17,274 nt of DNA from HLUCCA09 sp038757905 (GTDB lineage Bacteria > Pseudomonadota > Alphaproteobacteria > Rhodobacterales > Rhodobacteraceae): assembly GCA_038757905.1 (NCBI GenBank), contig JBCDGG010000120.1, positions 1 through 17,274 of the forward strand. The letters run 5' to 3'. The position numbers and the translations under genes are program-made. The notes beneath the pieces are model-generated. The model searched no databases. It was given only the letters and a program-made list of their open reading frames with translations, and had not been told where the DNA came from. Every line of letters starts with the position of its first letter. Positions within the stretch are counted from its first letter, which is position 1. Below, one piece after another: positions 1 to 7,853 of the stretch.

Positions 1-945
1 CGCTTCATGCGCGTTGATTGTGCCGCCCGCGCCGCTGCCGGACGTCTTCAGCGCCCGCAGGATGCCGACGAGGTTGTCGTCGCGCTGCCGCTCCAACTCG
101 CGGATCGACAGGTGGCCCGATTGCGCGTCCGATTGGCCAGCGATCAAATCGACCAATGCATCAGTGAACTCCGGCACATCCGTCAGCTTCGTCCATGGCC
201 ATTCCAGCGCGGGGCCGAACTGCGCCAGGAAGTGCCGCATGCCAGCCTCGCCTCCGGCGATCCTGTAGGTCTCAAACAGCCCCATCTGGGCCCATCGCAG
301 GCCGAAACCCATCCGGATCGCCTCGTCGATGTCCTCTGTCGTGGCCATGCCATCCTTCACCAGCCAAAGGCTCTCGCGCCAGACGGCTTCGAGCAGGCGA
401 TCGGCGATGTGCGCGTCGATCTCCTTGCGGAGGGTCAGGGGAAACATGCCAATGCTGCGAAGGAGGCCGGCGGCGCGCGCGCATTGATCGGCGTCACCCA
501 CCAGTTCTACCAGCGGAAGAAGGTAAACCGGGTTGAAGGGATGCGCCACAATCGCACGCGCGCCCAGGGCCGTCAGTTCGGACGGTTTAAAGCCCGAAGT
601 GGACGATCCGATGACCGCGTCGGGCGCGGCCAGGCGCGAGATCTCGGCAAGGACCTTGTGCTTGAGGTCGAGCCGTTCGGGGGCACTCTCCTGCACCCAG
701 GACGCACCGGCCAGAGCGTCCGACAGCTCACCGTGAAAGCTCAGGCGCCCCTCGGACGGCAGCGCCGTGTCGTAGAGCGACGGCAGGGAACGGCGGGCAT
801 TGCCGAGCACCGCGTTGATCTTGCGCTCTGCCTCGGGGTCCGGGTCGAACACCGCAACGTCCCAGCCGTTCAGCAGGAACCGTGCGGCCCAGCCACCGCC
901 GATCACGCCGCCCCCGACGATGGCCGCTCTCCCCGCAGTGCTCAT
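1..945 (-). CDS. lcdH: L-carnitine 3-dehydrogenase, 3' end cut off by window edge
   Basis: The first 315 residues of a 3-hydroxyacyl-CoA-dehydrogenase-fold enzyme are visible; no stop is reached before base 1. Known role of the family: NAD-dependent oxidation of L-carnitine to 3-dehydrocarnitine in the cytoplasm. The N-terminal Rossmann loop GGGVIGGGWAARFLLNG (residues 11-27) followed by FDPDPEAER is characteristic of carnitine dehydrogenases. HPFNP at 135-139 gives the catalytic His135, with its partner Glu147 twelve residues on, as in 3-hydroxyacyl-CoA dehydrogenases. Start ATG 943-945 overlaps the stop of the BKACE gene as ATGA, so it is the last visible gene of the operon and probably translationally coupled. 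Stand-alone carnitine dehydrogenases are about 320 residues, so the gene could end just outside. Some relatives carry a C-terminal thioesterase domain, which cannot be judged here. Confidence 0.93.
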   Translation of the reverse strand, partial: MSTAGRAAIVGGGVIGGGWAARFLLNGWDVAVFDPDPEAERKINAVLGNARRSLPSLYDTALPSEGRLSFHGELSDALAGASWVQESAPERLDLKHKVLAEISRLAAPDAVIGSSTSGFKPSELTALGARAIVAHPFNPVYLLPLVELVGDADQCARAAGLLRSIGMFPLTLRKEIDAHIADRLLEAVWRESLWLVKDGMATTEDIDEAIRMGFGLRWAQMGLFETYRIAGGEAGMRHFLAQFGPALEWPWTKLTDVPEFTDALVDLIAGQSDAQSGHLSIRELERQRDDNLVGILRALKTSGSGAGGTINAHEA

Positions 946-1859
946 GTCGCCACCGGCGCGCGCTTTGCAAGGCCCAGCGTCTCGCGAACCTCCCGCGGCC
1001 CCATGACCCTGGCGCCCATGTTCTCGACCACGGCGACGGCACGCTCCACGAGTTGGGCATTGGTGGCAAGAACACCCTTCTCGAGGAACAGGTTGTCTTC
1101 GAGCCCGACACGGACATTGCCGCCCGCCAGGACAGCGGCAGCGGCATAGGGCATCTGATCGCGCCCCAGCGAGAAGGCCGACCATGTCCAATCCTCGGGC
1201 ACGTTGTTGACCATGGCCATCAGCGTGTTGAGGTCATTCGGGGCGCCCCAGGGCACGCCCATGCAGAGCTGCACCAGAGCCTTCGGCGCCAATGTCCCTT
1301 CCTCGACCAGTTGTTTGGCGAACCAGAGGTGGCCGGTGTCGAAGGCTTCGATCTCGGGCTTGACGCCCAGCTCGGTCATCCTTGCGCCCATCGCGCGCAG
1401 CATGCCGGGCGTGTTGGTCATCACATAGTCGGCCTCGGCGAAGTTCATCGTGCCGCAATCGAGGGTGCAGATTTCGGGCAGGCACGCGGCGATATGGGCC
1501 GTGCGCTCGGCAGCTCCGATCATATCGGTTGCGGCGGCATTCAGCGGCAAGGGTGCGTCGGTCGGGCCGAACACCATGTCGCCGCCCATGCCAGCGGTCA
1601 GGTTCAGCACCACGTCCAACTCCGCCGCGCGGATGCGCTCGGTCACGTCCCGGTAGAGATCGAGGCGGCGCGACGGCGCCCCGGTATCGGGGTCGCGCAC
1701 GTGGCAATGAACCACGGCCGCCCCTGCCTTGGCCGCGTCGATCGCGGACGTGGCGATCTCTTCCGGGCTGCGCGGGACATGCGGGGACCGGTCCTGCGTC
1801 GCGCCGGAGCCGGTGACGGCACAGGTGATGAAGACGTTGCGGTTCATCGACAGCGGCAC
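942..1859 (-). CDS. BKACE (DUF849) dehydrocarnitine:acetyl-CoA cleavage enzyme
   Basis: A 305-residue beta-keto acid cleavage enzyme of the 3-keto-5-aminohexanoate cleavage family (TIM barrel, Zn-dependent). Visible hallmarks are NVFITCAVTG at the N-terminus, the metal-binding pair His51 and His53 in VVHCHVRDP, the LNLTAG segment near residue 85, GTMNF near 136, and Glu254 in GLEDN, which matches the third metal ligand. The family condenses a beta-keto acid with acetyl-CoA to give acetoacetate and a new CoA ester. Beside a carnitine dehydrogenase the expected substrate is 3-dehydrocarnitine, giving betainyl-CoA and acetoacetate. I chose the GTG at 1857-1859 because AAGGGAG (1867-1873) sits 7 nt upstream; an ATG four codons in is the alternative. 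It lies 3 nt after caiD and its stop overlaps the lcdH start. The substrate is inferred from context; the family assignment is firm. Confidence 0.92.
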   Translation of the reverse strand: MPLSMNRNVFITCAVTGSGATQDRSPHVPRSPEEIATSAIDAAKAGAAVVHCHVRDPDTGAPSRRLDLYRDVTERIRAAELDVVLNLTAGMGGDMVFGPTDAPLPLNAAATDMIGAAERTAHIAACLPEICTLDCGTMNFAEADYVMTNTPGMLRAMGARMTELGVKPEIEAFDTGHLWFAKQLVEEGTLAPKALVQLCMGVPWGAPNDLNTLMAMVNNVPEDWTWSAFSLGRDQMPYAAAAVLAGGNVRVGLEDNLFLEKGVLATNAQLVERAVAVVENMGARVMGPREVRETLGLAKRAPVAT

Positions 1860-1862
1860 GGG

Positions 1863-2648
1863 CTATCTCCCTTTCCAGACGGGGTCGCGTTTCTCTGCGA
1901 AGGCGCGAGCACCTTCCAGTTGGTCCTCAGAACGGTAAAGCCTCTCCACCGTTGCGAACTGGCTCTTGGTGATCCGGTTCATGGCGTCGTGGAACTTCAT
2001 GTCCTCGGCCTCGCGCACGATCTCCTTGATGGCCGCATGGACAAGCGGGGGGCCGGAGGCCAGCCGCGCGGCCAGCGCGCGGGCCTCGTCCATCAAAGCG
2101 GCGGCGGAATAGATGTGGTTGATCAGGCCCCAGCGCGCGGCTTCCTCGGCGTCGATCCAGCGGCCGGTCAGCAGCATCTCCATCGCGATATGATAGGGGA
2201 TGCGCTTGGGCAGTTTCACGCTGGCGGCATCGGCCACTGTTCCGGAGCGGATTTCCGGCAGCGCGAAGGTGGAGTGATCGGCCGACAGGATGATGTCGGC
2301 CGACAGCGCCAGTTCCAGCCCGCCGCCGCAGCAGATGCCGTTGACGGCCGCGATGACCGGCTTGTTCAGCCCGCGCAGTTCCTGCAGCCCGCCAAAGCCA
2401 CCCTTGCCATAGTCGCCATCCACCGCATCGCCATCGGCGGCTGCTTTCAAGTCCCAGCCAGGGCAGAAGAACTTCTCGCCCGCGCCGGTAAGGATGGCGA
2501 CGCGCAGGTCGGGGTCGTCTCGAAACTCGGTGAACACGTCGCCCATGATCCGACTGGTGGCGAGGTCGATGGCGTTGGCCTTGGGCCGGTCGAGCGTCAC
2601 CTCCAGGATGTGGCCCCGGCGTTGTGTCTTTACTGGGGTCTCGGTCAT
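1863..2648 (-). CDS. caiD: CaiD-like enoyl-CoA hydratase (crotonobetainyl-CoA hydratase)
   Basis: A 261-residue crotonase-fold protein, the same length as E. coli CaiD as I remember it. Stretches that look nearly identical to CaiD are DRPKANAID (20-28), FRDDP-LRVAI-TGAGEKFF (42-61), GWDLKAAA (64-71), KPVIAAVNG (96-104) and the C-terminal FAEKRDPVWKGR. Both catalytic glutamates of hydratases are present: Glu112 in GGGLELAL and Glu132 in LPEIRSG. Expected reaction: hydration of crotonobetainyl-CoA to L-carnitinyl-CoA. In some butyrobetaine-degrading alphaproteobacteria a related enzyme is described as releasing free carnitine. The ATG begins 1 nt after the stop of the upstream synthetase gene, with GGAGAG inside that gene's last codons acting as the ribosome site. 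The role matches its neighbours exactly, so a generic fatty-acid hydratase is much less likely. Confidence 0.9.
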   Translation of the reverse strand: MTETPVKTQRRGHILEVTLDRPKANAIDLATSRIMGDVFTEFRDDPDLRVAILTGAGEKFFCPGWDLKAAADGDAVDGDYGKGGFGGLQELRGLNKPVIAAVNGICCGGGLELALSADIILSADHSTFALPEIRSGTVADAASVKLPKRIPYHIAMEMLLTGRWIDAEEAARWGLINHIYSAAALMDEARALAARLASGPPLVHAAIKEIVREAEDMKFHDAMNRITKSQFATVERLYRSEDQLEGARAFAEKRDPVWKGR

Positions 2649-2649
2649 C

Positions 2650-4692
2650 TCACTCTCCGATCCGTATGAGGGCGTCTGCGGCGATAGCCCCGTCAGGGCA
2701 GCACAGCAGCGGGTTGATCTCGATCTCTTGCGGCAGGACGGCCGAGGCGTAGGCCTGCACCGACATCACGGTGTCGAGGACCGCGTCGACATCCGCCGCA
2801 GGCAGGCCCCGGTATCCGGCAAGGAGACGCGCGAGCCTAAGCCCGCCCAGAGCGGCGCGCACATCCTCACGCCCCGCCGGAACTAGCAGCGAGGCGCGAT
2901 CCTCCAGCAGTTCGGTAAGTGTGCCACCCGCGGCGAGCGTCAGCACGTATCCGTGGGCCGGGTCCGCGACCACGCCGACCAGCAGCTCGGCCACCGCGCC
3001 GGTGATCATCTCCTCGATCAGGAACCGCTGGGTCGGCATGCCCCGGGCCGCAGCCGCCACCGCCTCGGCGCAGCCGAGGTTCAGTGCAACGGCGCCCGCC
3101 TCGGTCTTGTGCGCGATGCCTTCGCCCTTGAGCGCTACCGGGAAGCCCAAGCGCATCGCGGCCTCGGCGACGGTCTCGGCGCTGTCTGCGCAGGCGGAGC
3201 GGGGCACGCGCACCCCCGCATCCGCCAAAGCAAGCTTCGCCTCGGCCTCGGTCAGGGTTCGGCCTGCGCCCGGGGCGGGCGGCACCAGCAAGGGCGCTGC
3301 AGCGCCGTGCTCTCGACCAATGGATGCTGCGATCTCCATGGCGTCCACGGCCTCCTCGAAACCCGCGAAGGGGACGATGCCCATCCCGATCAGACGGACT
3401 GCGATGTCCTCCGGCAGGGTCTCCTTCAACGAGCTCAGAATGGCCATGGGCCGGCCCGTCGCCGCCTTGGCGCGGGCTACGGCGGCAATCACCGGCTCCC
3501 ACGCCGCGGCATCGCATCGGTCCGCCCGCGGAAACTCCAGCACCACGCAGCCCATCGCCAGATCGCCTTGCATCATGGCCGTGAACGTGCGCGCGAGCGC
3601 GGTCTCATCGCCCCAGATAAAGGTGTGATAGTCCAGCGGATTGGCCAGCGCGACCCGGGGGCCGAGCGCCTTGAGCAGGTCGTGTTTCTGTCTCGGCTCC
3701 AGCGCCGGAAACGCCAGCGCATGGCCATGGGCCGTGTCCGCCACGAGGCTGGCTTCGCCCCCGGAACACGACATCGAGGCGATCCGGTTCGAGCGCAGCG
3801 GCCCGGCCACATGCAGCAGCTTCAGGGTTTCCAAGAGGACCGGAAGGGACGATGCCTGGCCAATTCCCAGTCGCTCGAACAGTGCCCGGGCCCCCGCGTC
3901 GCTTCCTGCCAGAGACGCCGTGTGCGAGACGGCGGCGGCGCGGGCCTGATCGGATGCACCAACCTTCAGCGCCACGACGGGCTTGCCCAGGGCGCGGGCC
4001 TCGCCCGCCATGGCCTCGAAGGCGCGCAGATCGTCGAGCCCTTCGACATGCAGCCCCAGCGCTGTCACTCGCCGATCCTGCAGCAGAGCGTGCGAGATCT
4101 CCGATATCCCGGTCTGCGCCTGGTTGCCGGCGGTGACCATGTAGGCAATGGGCAGGCCACGGTCCTGCATGGTCAGGTTGATCGCGATGTTGGAGGATTG
4201 GGTGACGATGGCCACCCCGCGCTCTACCCGCACACCGCCATGCTGGTCCGGCCAGAGCGCGGCGCCATCGAGGTAGTTCAGAAAGCCGTAGCAGTTCGGC
4301 CCAAGGATCGTCATCCCGCCCGCCGCGGCGAGCAATGCCTCCTGCTTCGTCGCGCCATCCGCGGTTTCGGCCTGCGCTTCGCGGAAACCGGAGGCGAAGC
4401 AGACGGCCCCGCCCGCCCCCTGCCGGGACAGGGCGCGCACCGCCTCGACGGTGTGATCCCGATTGATGCCGATAAAGGCGGCGTCGGGCGGGCAGGGCAG
4501 GTGCTCGATGTCTTGGAAGGCAGGGACGCCGCCCACCTCGTCCCGCTTGGGATGCACGGGCCAGATCTCGCCCGTGAACCCGATCTCTCGGCACTGCGCG
4601 ATGACGTTGGCGCACCATGTCCCGCCGCCGATGACGGCGATTGACCGTGGGCGCAGAAGGCGATCGATGCCGGATCTGGCAGACGCCGGCAT
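2650..4692 (-). CDS. ADP-forming ATP-grasp acyl-CoA synthetase (betaine-CoA ligase candidate)
   Basis: A single-chain 680-residue acyl-CoA synthetase of the NDP-forming (succinyl-CoA-synthetase-like) superfamily. In order it shows an N-terminal CoA-binding Rossmann domain (SIAVIGGG at 17-24), a succinyl-CoA-ligase-like middle part (LGPNCYGFLN at 130-139, AVSHTASLAG at 254-263 with the likely phosphorylated His257) and a C-terminal ATP-grasp domain from about residue 480 (FPVALKGEGIAHKTEAGAV near 517-535). Reaction: carboxylate + ATP + CoA to acyl-CoA + ADP + Pi. By context the substrate is gamma-butyrobetaine, crotonobetaine or carnitine; this is inference, because CaiC-type ligases for these substrates are AMP-forming and unrelated. 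The start ATG shares its A with the preceding stop (TGATG), so the open frame further upstream is spurious. It is co-transcribed with the dehydrogenase and hydratase. Confidence 0.9.
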   Translation of the reverse strand: MPASARSGIDRLLRPRSIAVIGGGTWCANVIAQCREIGFTGEIWPVHPKRDEVGGVPAFQDIEHLPCPPDAAFIGINRDHTVEAVRALSRQGAGGAVCFASGFREAQAETADGATKQEALLAAAGGMTILGPNCYGFLNYLDGAALWPDQHGGVRVERGVAIVTQSSNIAINLTMQDRGLPIAYMVTAGNQAQTGISEISHALLQDRRVTALGLHVEGLDDLRAFEAMAGEARALGKPVVALKVGASDQARAAAVSHTASLAGSDAGARALFERLGIGQASSLPVLLETLKLLHVAGPLRSNRIASMSCSGGEASLVADTAHGHALAFPALEPRQKHDLLKALGPRVALANPLDYHTFIWGDETALARTFTAMMQGDLAMGCVVLEFPRADRCDAAAWEPVIAAVARAKAATGRPMAILSSLKETLPEDIAVRLIGMGIVPFAGFEEAVDAMEIAASIGREHGAAAPLLVPPAPGAGRTLTEAEAKLALADAGVRVPRSACADSAETVAEAAMRLGFPVALKGEGIAHKTEAGAVALNLGCAEAVAAAARGMPTQRFLIEEMITGAVAELLVGVVADPAHGYVLTLAAGGTLTELLEDRASLLVPAGREDVRAALGGLRLARLLAGYRGLPAADVDAVLDTVMSVQAYASAVLPQEIEINPLLCCPDGAIAADALIRIGE

Positions 4693-5852
4693 CACGCCCC
4701 CAAGGGTCGCAAAAGGTCTCGGCTGATAATGTGGCGCTGGATCTCGGAGGTACCGTCCCAGATGCGTTCGACCCGCGCGTCGCGCCAGAACCGTTCGATG
4801 GGGAAATCGTCCATCAGCCCCATGCCGCCGAAGATCTGCAACGACGTGTCCGTCACCCGCGCCAGCATCTCCGAGGCGTAGAGCTTTGCGCTCGCGATCT
4901 CGCGGTTGGATGGCAGTCGCTGGTCCAGCCGCCATGCGGCCGACAGGGTCAGCCAGTCCGCCGCGTCAATCTCGGTGATCATGTCGGCGATCTGGAAGGA
5001 CACGCCCTGGAACTTGCCGATCGGCTGCCCGAACTGCTTGCGCTCGGCGGCGTAACTCAGCGCCAGCTCGAAACAGCGGCGCGCCCGGCCCACGCAGAAG
5101 GCCGCCACAGTGAGGCGTGTGGCATAGAGCCACTCATTCATCACCTCAAAGCCGCCATCGACCGCGCCCAGAACCTGGGCGTCGAGCAAGCGGCAATTGT
5201 CGAAGTAGAGAATATAGTTTCTGTAGCCCTTGTGGCTGACTGAGGTGTACCCGTCCCTCACCTCGAAACCTGGCGTGTCGCGATCCACAAGGAACGTTGT
5301 GATCCGCTTCTTCGGGCCCTTCGCCGTCTCGTCCACGCCTGTCGCGATGAAGACGATGAAGAAATCCGCGTGCTCGGCGCCCGAGATGAAGTGCTTGGAT
5401 CCGTTGACCACCCAGTCGCCGCCATCGCGGACGGCTGAGCACGTCATGCCCCGAACGTCGGAGCCCGCATCCGGCTCGGTCATGGCGAGCGCATCCATCT
5501 TCTCGCCGCGGACCGCAGGCAGCAGGTAGCGCGCCCGCTGCTCAGCGTTGCAAGCCATCAGGATGTTCTGTGGCCGGCCGAAGAAATGGGTCAGCGCCAT
5601 GGATCCGCGCCCCAGCTCCCGCTCGACGAGCGTGAAATCCAGATGGCTCAGCCCGGCCCCGCCGACCTCCTGGGGGAAGTTGCAAGCATAGAACCCAAGG
5701 TCGATGCACTTGCGTTTGATCTCGTCGCCCAGCTCCCGGGGCACCTGCCCGGTGCGCTCGACCTCGGCCTCGTGCGGATAGATCTCGCTTTCAACGAAGC
5801 TCCGCACGGTGGAAACGATCATCTCCTGCTCTTGGCTCAGCCCGAACTGCAT
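4692..5852 (-). CDS. acyl-CoA dehydrogenase (gamma-butyrobetainyl-CoA dehydrogenase candidate)
   Basis: A 386-residue FAD-dependent acyl-CoA dehydrogenase. Landmarks are the helical N-terminal domain, the flavin-site signature AMTEPDAGSD (123-132), WVVNGSKHFISGAEHAD (147-163), RKQFGQPIGKFQ (271-282), FGGMG (341-345) and the C-terminal VERIWDGTSEIQRHIISRDL (361-380). It would introduce the 2,3-double bond, turning gamma-butyrobetainyl-CoA into crotonobetainyl-CoA for the CaiD-like hydratase; electrons would go to ETF. Where many family members carry the catalytic Glu (EGTSEIQR) this protein has Asp366. I start at ATG 5850-5852 because GGAGAG lies 5 nt upstream and the residue count fits the family; an in-frame upstream ATG at 5906 would add 18 unlikely residues. 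It is the first gene of the operon and divergent from the GlxA-type regulator. The substrate is inferred from its neighbours only. Confidence 0.9.
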   Translation of the reverse strand: MQFGLSQEQEMIVSTVRSFVESEIYPHEAEVERTGQVPRELGDEIKRKCIDLGFYACNFPQEVGGAGLSHLDFTLVERELGRGSMALTHFFGRPQNILMACNAEQRARYLLPAVRGEKMDALAMTEPDAGSDVRGMTCSAVRDGGDWVVNGSKHFISGAEHADFFIVFIATGVDETAKGPKKRITTFLVDRDTPGFEVRDGYTSVSHKGYRNYILYFDNCRLLDAQVLGAVDGGFEVMNEWLYATRLTVAAFCVGRARRCFELALSYAAERKQFGQPIGKFQGVSFQIADMITEIDAADWLTLSAAWRLDQRLPSNREIASAKLYASEMLARVTDTSLQIFGGMGLMDDFPIERFWRDARVERIWDGTSEIQRHIISRDLLRPLGA

Positions 5853-5928
5853 GGTGTCTCTCCGCGGATCGATCACCCCTCGCTTAGCGGGCTTGACGCG
5901 ATCCATGATGCAGAATTAGACAGAAAAC
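5853..5928. promoter_or_regulatory. divergent promoter region between the carnitine operon and its regulator
   Basis: These 76 bp separate two divergent start codons and must hold the promoters of both, plus any regulator site. On the plus strand TTGACG (5893-5898) with a 17-bp spacer and TTAGAC (5916-5921) would place transcription start at or next to the ATG at 5929. No Shine-Dalgarno sequence precedes that ATG, so a leaderless message is possible. For the operon, GGAGAG just before 5852 is the ribosome site; I find no convincing minus-strand -35/-10 pair. A short palindrome CGCTTAGCG at 5881-5889 is the only symmetric element. Confidence 0.4.
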
Positions 5929-6879
5929 ATGCGAAGTTGGGAGTTGAGAGCCACTGCGACACAGGACGTTGCGGTCTTGCTGTTCCCTCGGTTCTCGAAC
6001 CATTGCCTCGCGAATGCGGTGGAGCCGTTGCGCGCGGCTAATGAGTTTCTGATGCGCGAGGCTTACCGCTGGGAGTTTGTCACGCTGGACGGCAGCGCGG
6101 TGGAGTCCTCCAGCGGGCTGCCTGTCCTTCCGAACTGCCGGCTGCGGGACCATCCGGGCGGTACCTATCTCTTCGTCGCGTCGAGCTACGATGTCCGGAG
6201 CTTTGCGAGCCAAGCCACGTCGCGCGCCCTGAGGGCGGCAGCTCGCCGTTTTCAGACCGTTGTCGGGATGGACACCGGCGCATGGCTCATGGCGGATGCG
6301 GGCCTTCTGGCCGGCGCCCGCGCGACGATCCACTGGGACGAGCTGACCGCCTTTTCCGAGGCGTTCAGCGATCTCGAGGCCGTGGCGGAGCGATATGTGA
6401 TCGAGGACAACCGGATCACCTGCGGCGGTGCCATGACATCGTTCGACCTCGTGCTCGATCTCATCGGCCGTACCCATGGCGAGGTGTTGAGGTTGGAAGT
6501 GGCCGCCCTGTTTCTGCACCAGACGACCGAGGCCCCCCAGGACCGCATCTACCGGCACCGCGTGTCACCGCTCGTGGAACGCTGCCTCGCCCTTATGTCC
6601 GCAACGCTGGAGACACCGCTGAAGATCGGAGAGCTGGCCGCGCGCGTCGAGACGACACAGCGGACCCTTGCCCGGGCGTTCCAGACTGAACTCGGAGCGC
6701 CGCCGATGACCGTCTACAAACGCCTGAGACTGGCCGCCGCCCGGCGCTACGCGCAGCAATCCGGCTACTCGATCATGGAGATCGCATTGCGATGCGGATA
6801 CCGGAACGCCGCGGCGATGACGCGCGCCTTTGTCGAGCAGTATGGAAAGCCGCCCAGCGCCTTCCGTGTGGATATCTGA
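5929..6879 (+). CDS. GlxA-family transcriptional regulator (DJ-1/PfpI + AraC), CdhR-like
   Basis: 316 residues. The N-terminal DJ-1/PfpI-like domain (about 12-190) begins DVAVLLFPRFSNHC and includes GMDTGAWLMADAGLLAGARATIHWD (113-137 region). The C-terminal AraC domain has two helix-turn-helix units, IGELAARVETTQRTLARAFQ (233-252) and about 281-302 (IMEIALRCGYRNAAAMTRAF). In catalytic relatives the nucleophile elbow carries a Cys; here the position is Asp115, so the domain should sense rather than catalyse. This architecture is that of CdhR, GbdR and SouR, which control carnitine, glycine betaine and sarcosine catabolism in Pseudomonas. The divergent position 76 bp from the operon supports a carnitine- or butyrobetaine-responsive activator. 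The ligand is inferred. Its ATG lacks an obvious ribosome site. Confidence 0.88.
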   Translation: MRSWELRATATQDVAVLLFPRFSNHCLANAVEPLRAANEFLMREAYRWEFVTLDGSAVESSSGLPVLPNCRLRDHPGGTYLFVASSYDVRSFASQATSRALRAAARRFQTVVGMDTGAWLMADAGLLAGARATIHWDELTAFSEAFSDLEAVAERYVIEDNRITCGGAMTSFDLVLDLIGRTHGEVLRLEVAALFLHQTTEAPQDRIYRHRVSPLVERCLALMSATLETPLKIGELAARVETTQRTLARAFQTELGAPPMTVYKRLRLAAARRYAQQSGYSIMEIALRCGYRNAAAMTRAFVEQYGKPPSAFRVDI

Positions 6880-7082
6880 TTGCCCTAGCGAGCCACGAAC
6901 CTGTCTCGCTCAGTGAGTCTAGCACGCCGCCATCCGCTCTCGCGCGACAGCTGCCGTGGGTTTTCACGCGCGTCGCCAACAGACCAGACGCCCACGTTGG
7001 CCGGTCCGTCAGGCGTTCTGCGCTGGTGGACTGCGTCGTTTGTGGCCGGAGTTGCCGTGCGCCGCGACACGCCGCATCGCCG

Positions 7083-7700
7083 TCAGGACCGCGATGGCTG
7101 CGGGCTGATGAGCAACAGCGCACCGAAGAGGCACATCGTAGCTCCCGAAACCCGCTGGAGCGTCGGGAGTCTGCCCGCAGCGAAGGTGGATGCCAGCCGT
7201 CCGAAGACAGCGTAGGCGAGTATTGCAATGGCCTCCATGGCTAGAAACGCCGCTCCGAGCAGCGCAAAGCTCTGCCAATATGCTTCGATCGAAATGAACT
7301 GCGGAAAGAAGGCTGCGAAGATCAGAATGGCCTTTGGATTGCTGACAGCGACAAGCGCTTCGGCCTTGAACGCGCGCCGCAGGGAGGTTGTCCCGCCCGC
7401 CCTGTCATCGAGTTTCAGGGTTCTTGCGCTGCGCCACAAGGTAAGCCCAAGCCAAACAAGATACGCGGCGCCGAAGATCTTGGCGACGTTGAACACGAAG
7501 GCGGAAGTCGTCAGGACAAGGCCCAGACCGAGCGCGCTCAGAGCGATCATGGGAACGAACACGATCAGTCTCCCGATGGCGGCCTTCTGCGCGAAGACAA
7601 CGCCCGACCTCGCGCCATTGGTCATCGCCAGAAGGTTGTTCGGCCCAAAGGCGAGGTTCAGCGCGAAGCACGCGGGAACGAAGATCATCCAGTCAATCAT
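7083..7700 (-). CDS. LysE/RhtB-family amino-acid exporter
   Basis: A 205-residue inner-membrane protein of the LysE/RhtB superfamily, with about six hydrophobic segments and the family's N-terminal motif FGPNNLLAMTNGARSG (about 18-33). KAEALVAVSNPKAILIFAAFFPQF in the middle is the conserved NPK segment (residues roughly 108-130). The family exports amino acids or related small metabolites by a proton-coupled mechanism; the substrate here is unknown. I prefer the ATG at 7698-7700; an in-frame TTG at 7709 would add three residues, and neither has a strong ribosome site. It lies 153 bp after the GNAT gene on the same strand, so it may have its own promoter or be the distal member of the SoxR-linked operon. 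It is convergent with the GlxA regulator gene; the 203 bp between them shows no clear terminator. Confidence 0.85.
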   Translation of the reverse strand: MIDWMIFVPACFALNLAFGPNNLLAMTNGARSGVVFAQKAAIGRLIVFVPMIALSALGLGLVLTTSAFVFNVAKIFGAAYLVWLGLTLWRSARTLKLDDRAGGTTSLRRAFKAEALVAVSNPKAILIFAAFFPQFISIEAYWQSFALLGAAFLAMEAIAILAYAVFGRLASTFAAGRLPTLQRVSGATMCLFGALLLISPQPSRS

Positions 7701-7853
7701 CTCGGCCAACTCATGTGCACTGGGTCAGGTTCGGGGAGACGTCTAGGACATTCGCGACCCTGCTGAAAGAACCCAGCCTCGGCGCAATCCCGGCACCCCG
7801 CAACCAGGCAAACGCTCGCGCGGTTGTCGGTGCTGTTAGGCCAGACGAAGGCG

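Noticed and set aside
882..2669. 595-codon plus-strand open frame across the lcdH, BKACE and caiD genes
   Set aside because: It is the antisense shadow of three clearly recognisable minus-strand genes; its translation matches no family and is His/Gly/Arg-rich.
4693..4935. N-terminal extension of the acyl-CoA synthetase to 4935
   Set aside because: It lies wholly inside the dehydrogenase gene and is Arg-rich; the TGATG junction at 4690-4694 gives a normal start.
6887..6910. AGCGAG-N12-CTCGCT hairpin after the GlxA regulator as terminator
   Set aside because: Short stem, 12-nt loop and no T-run.
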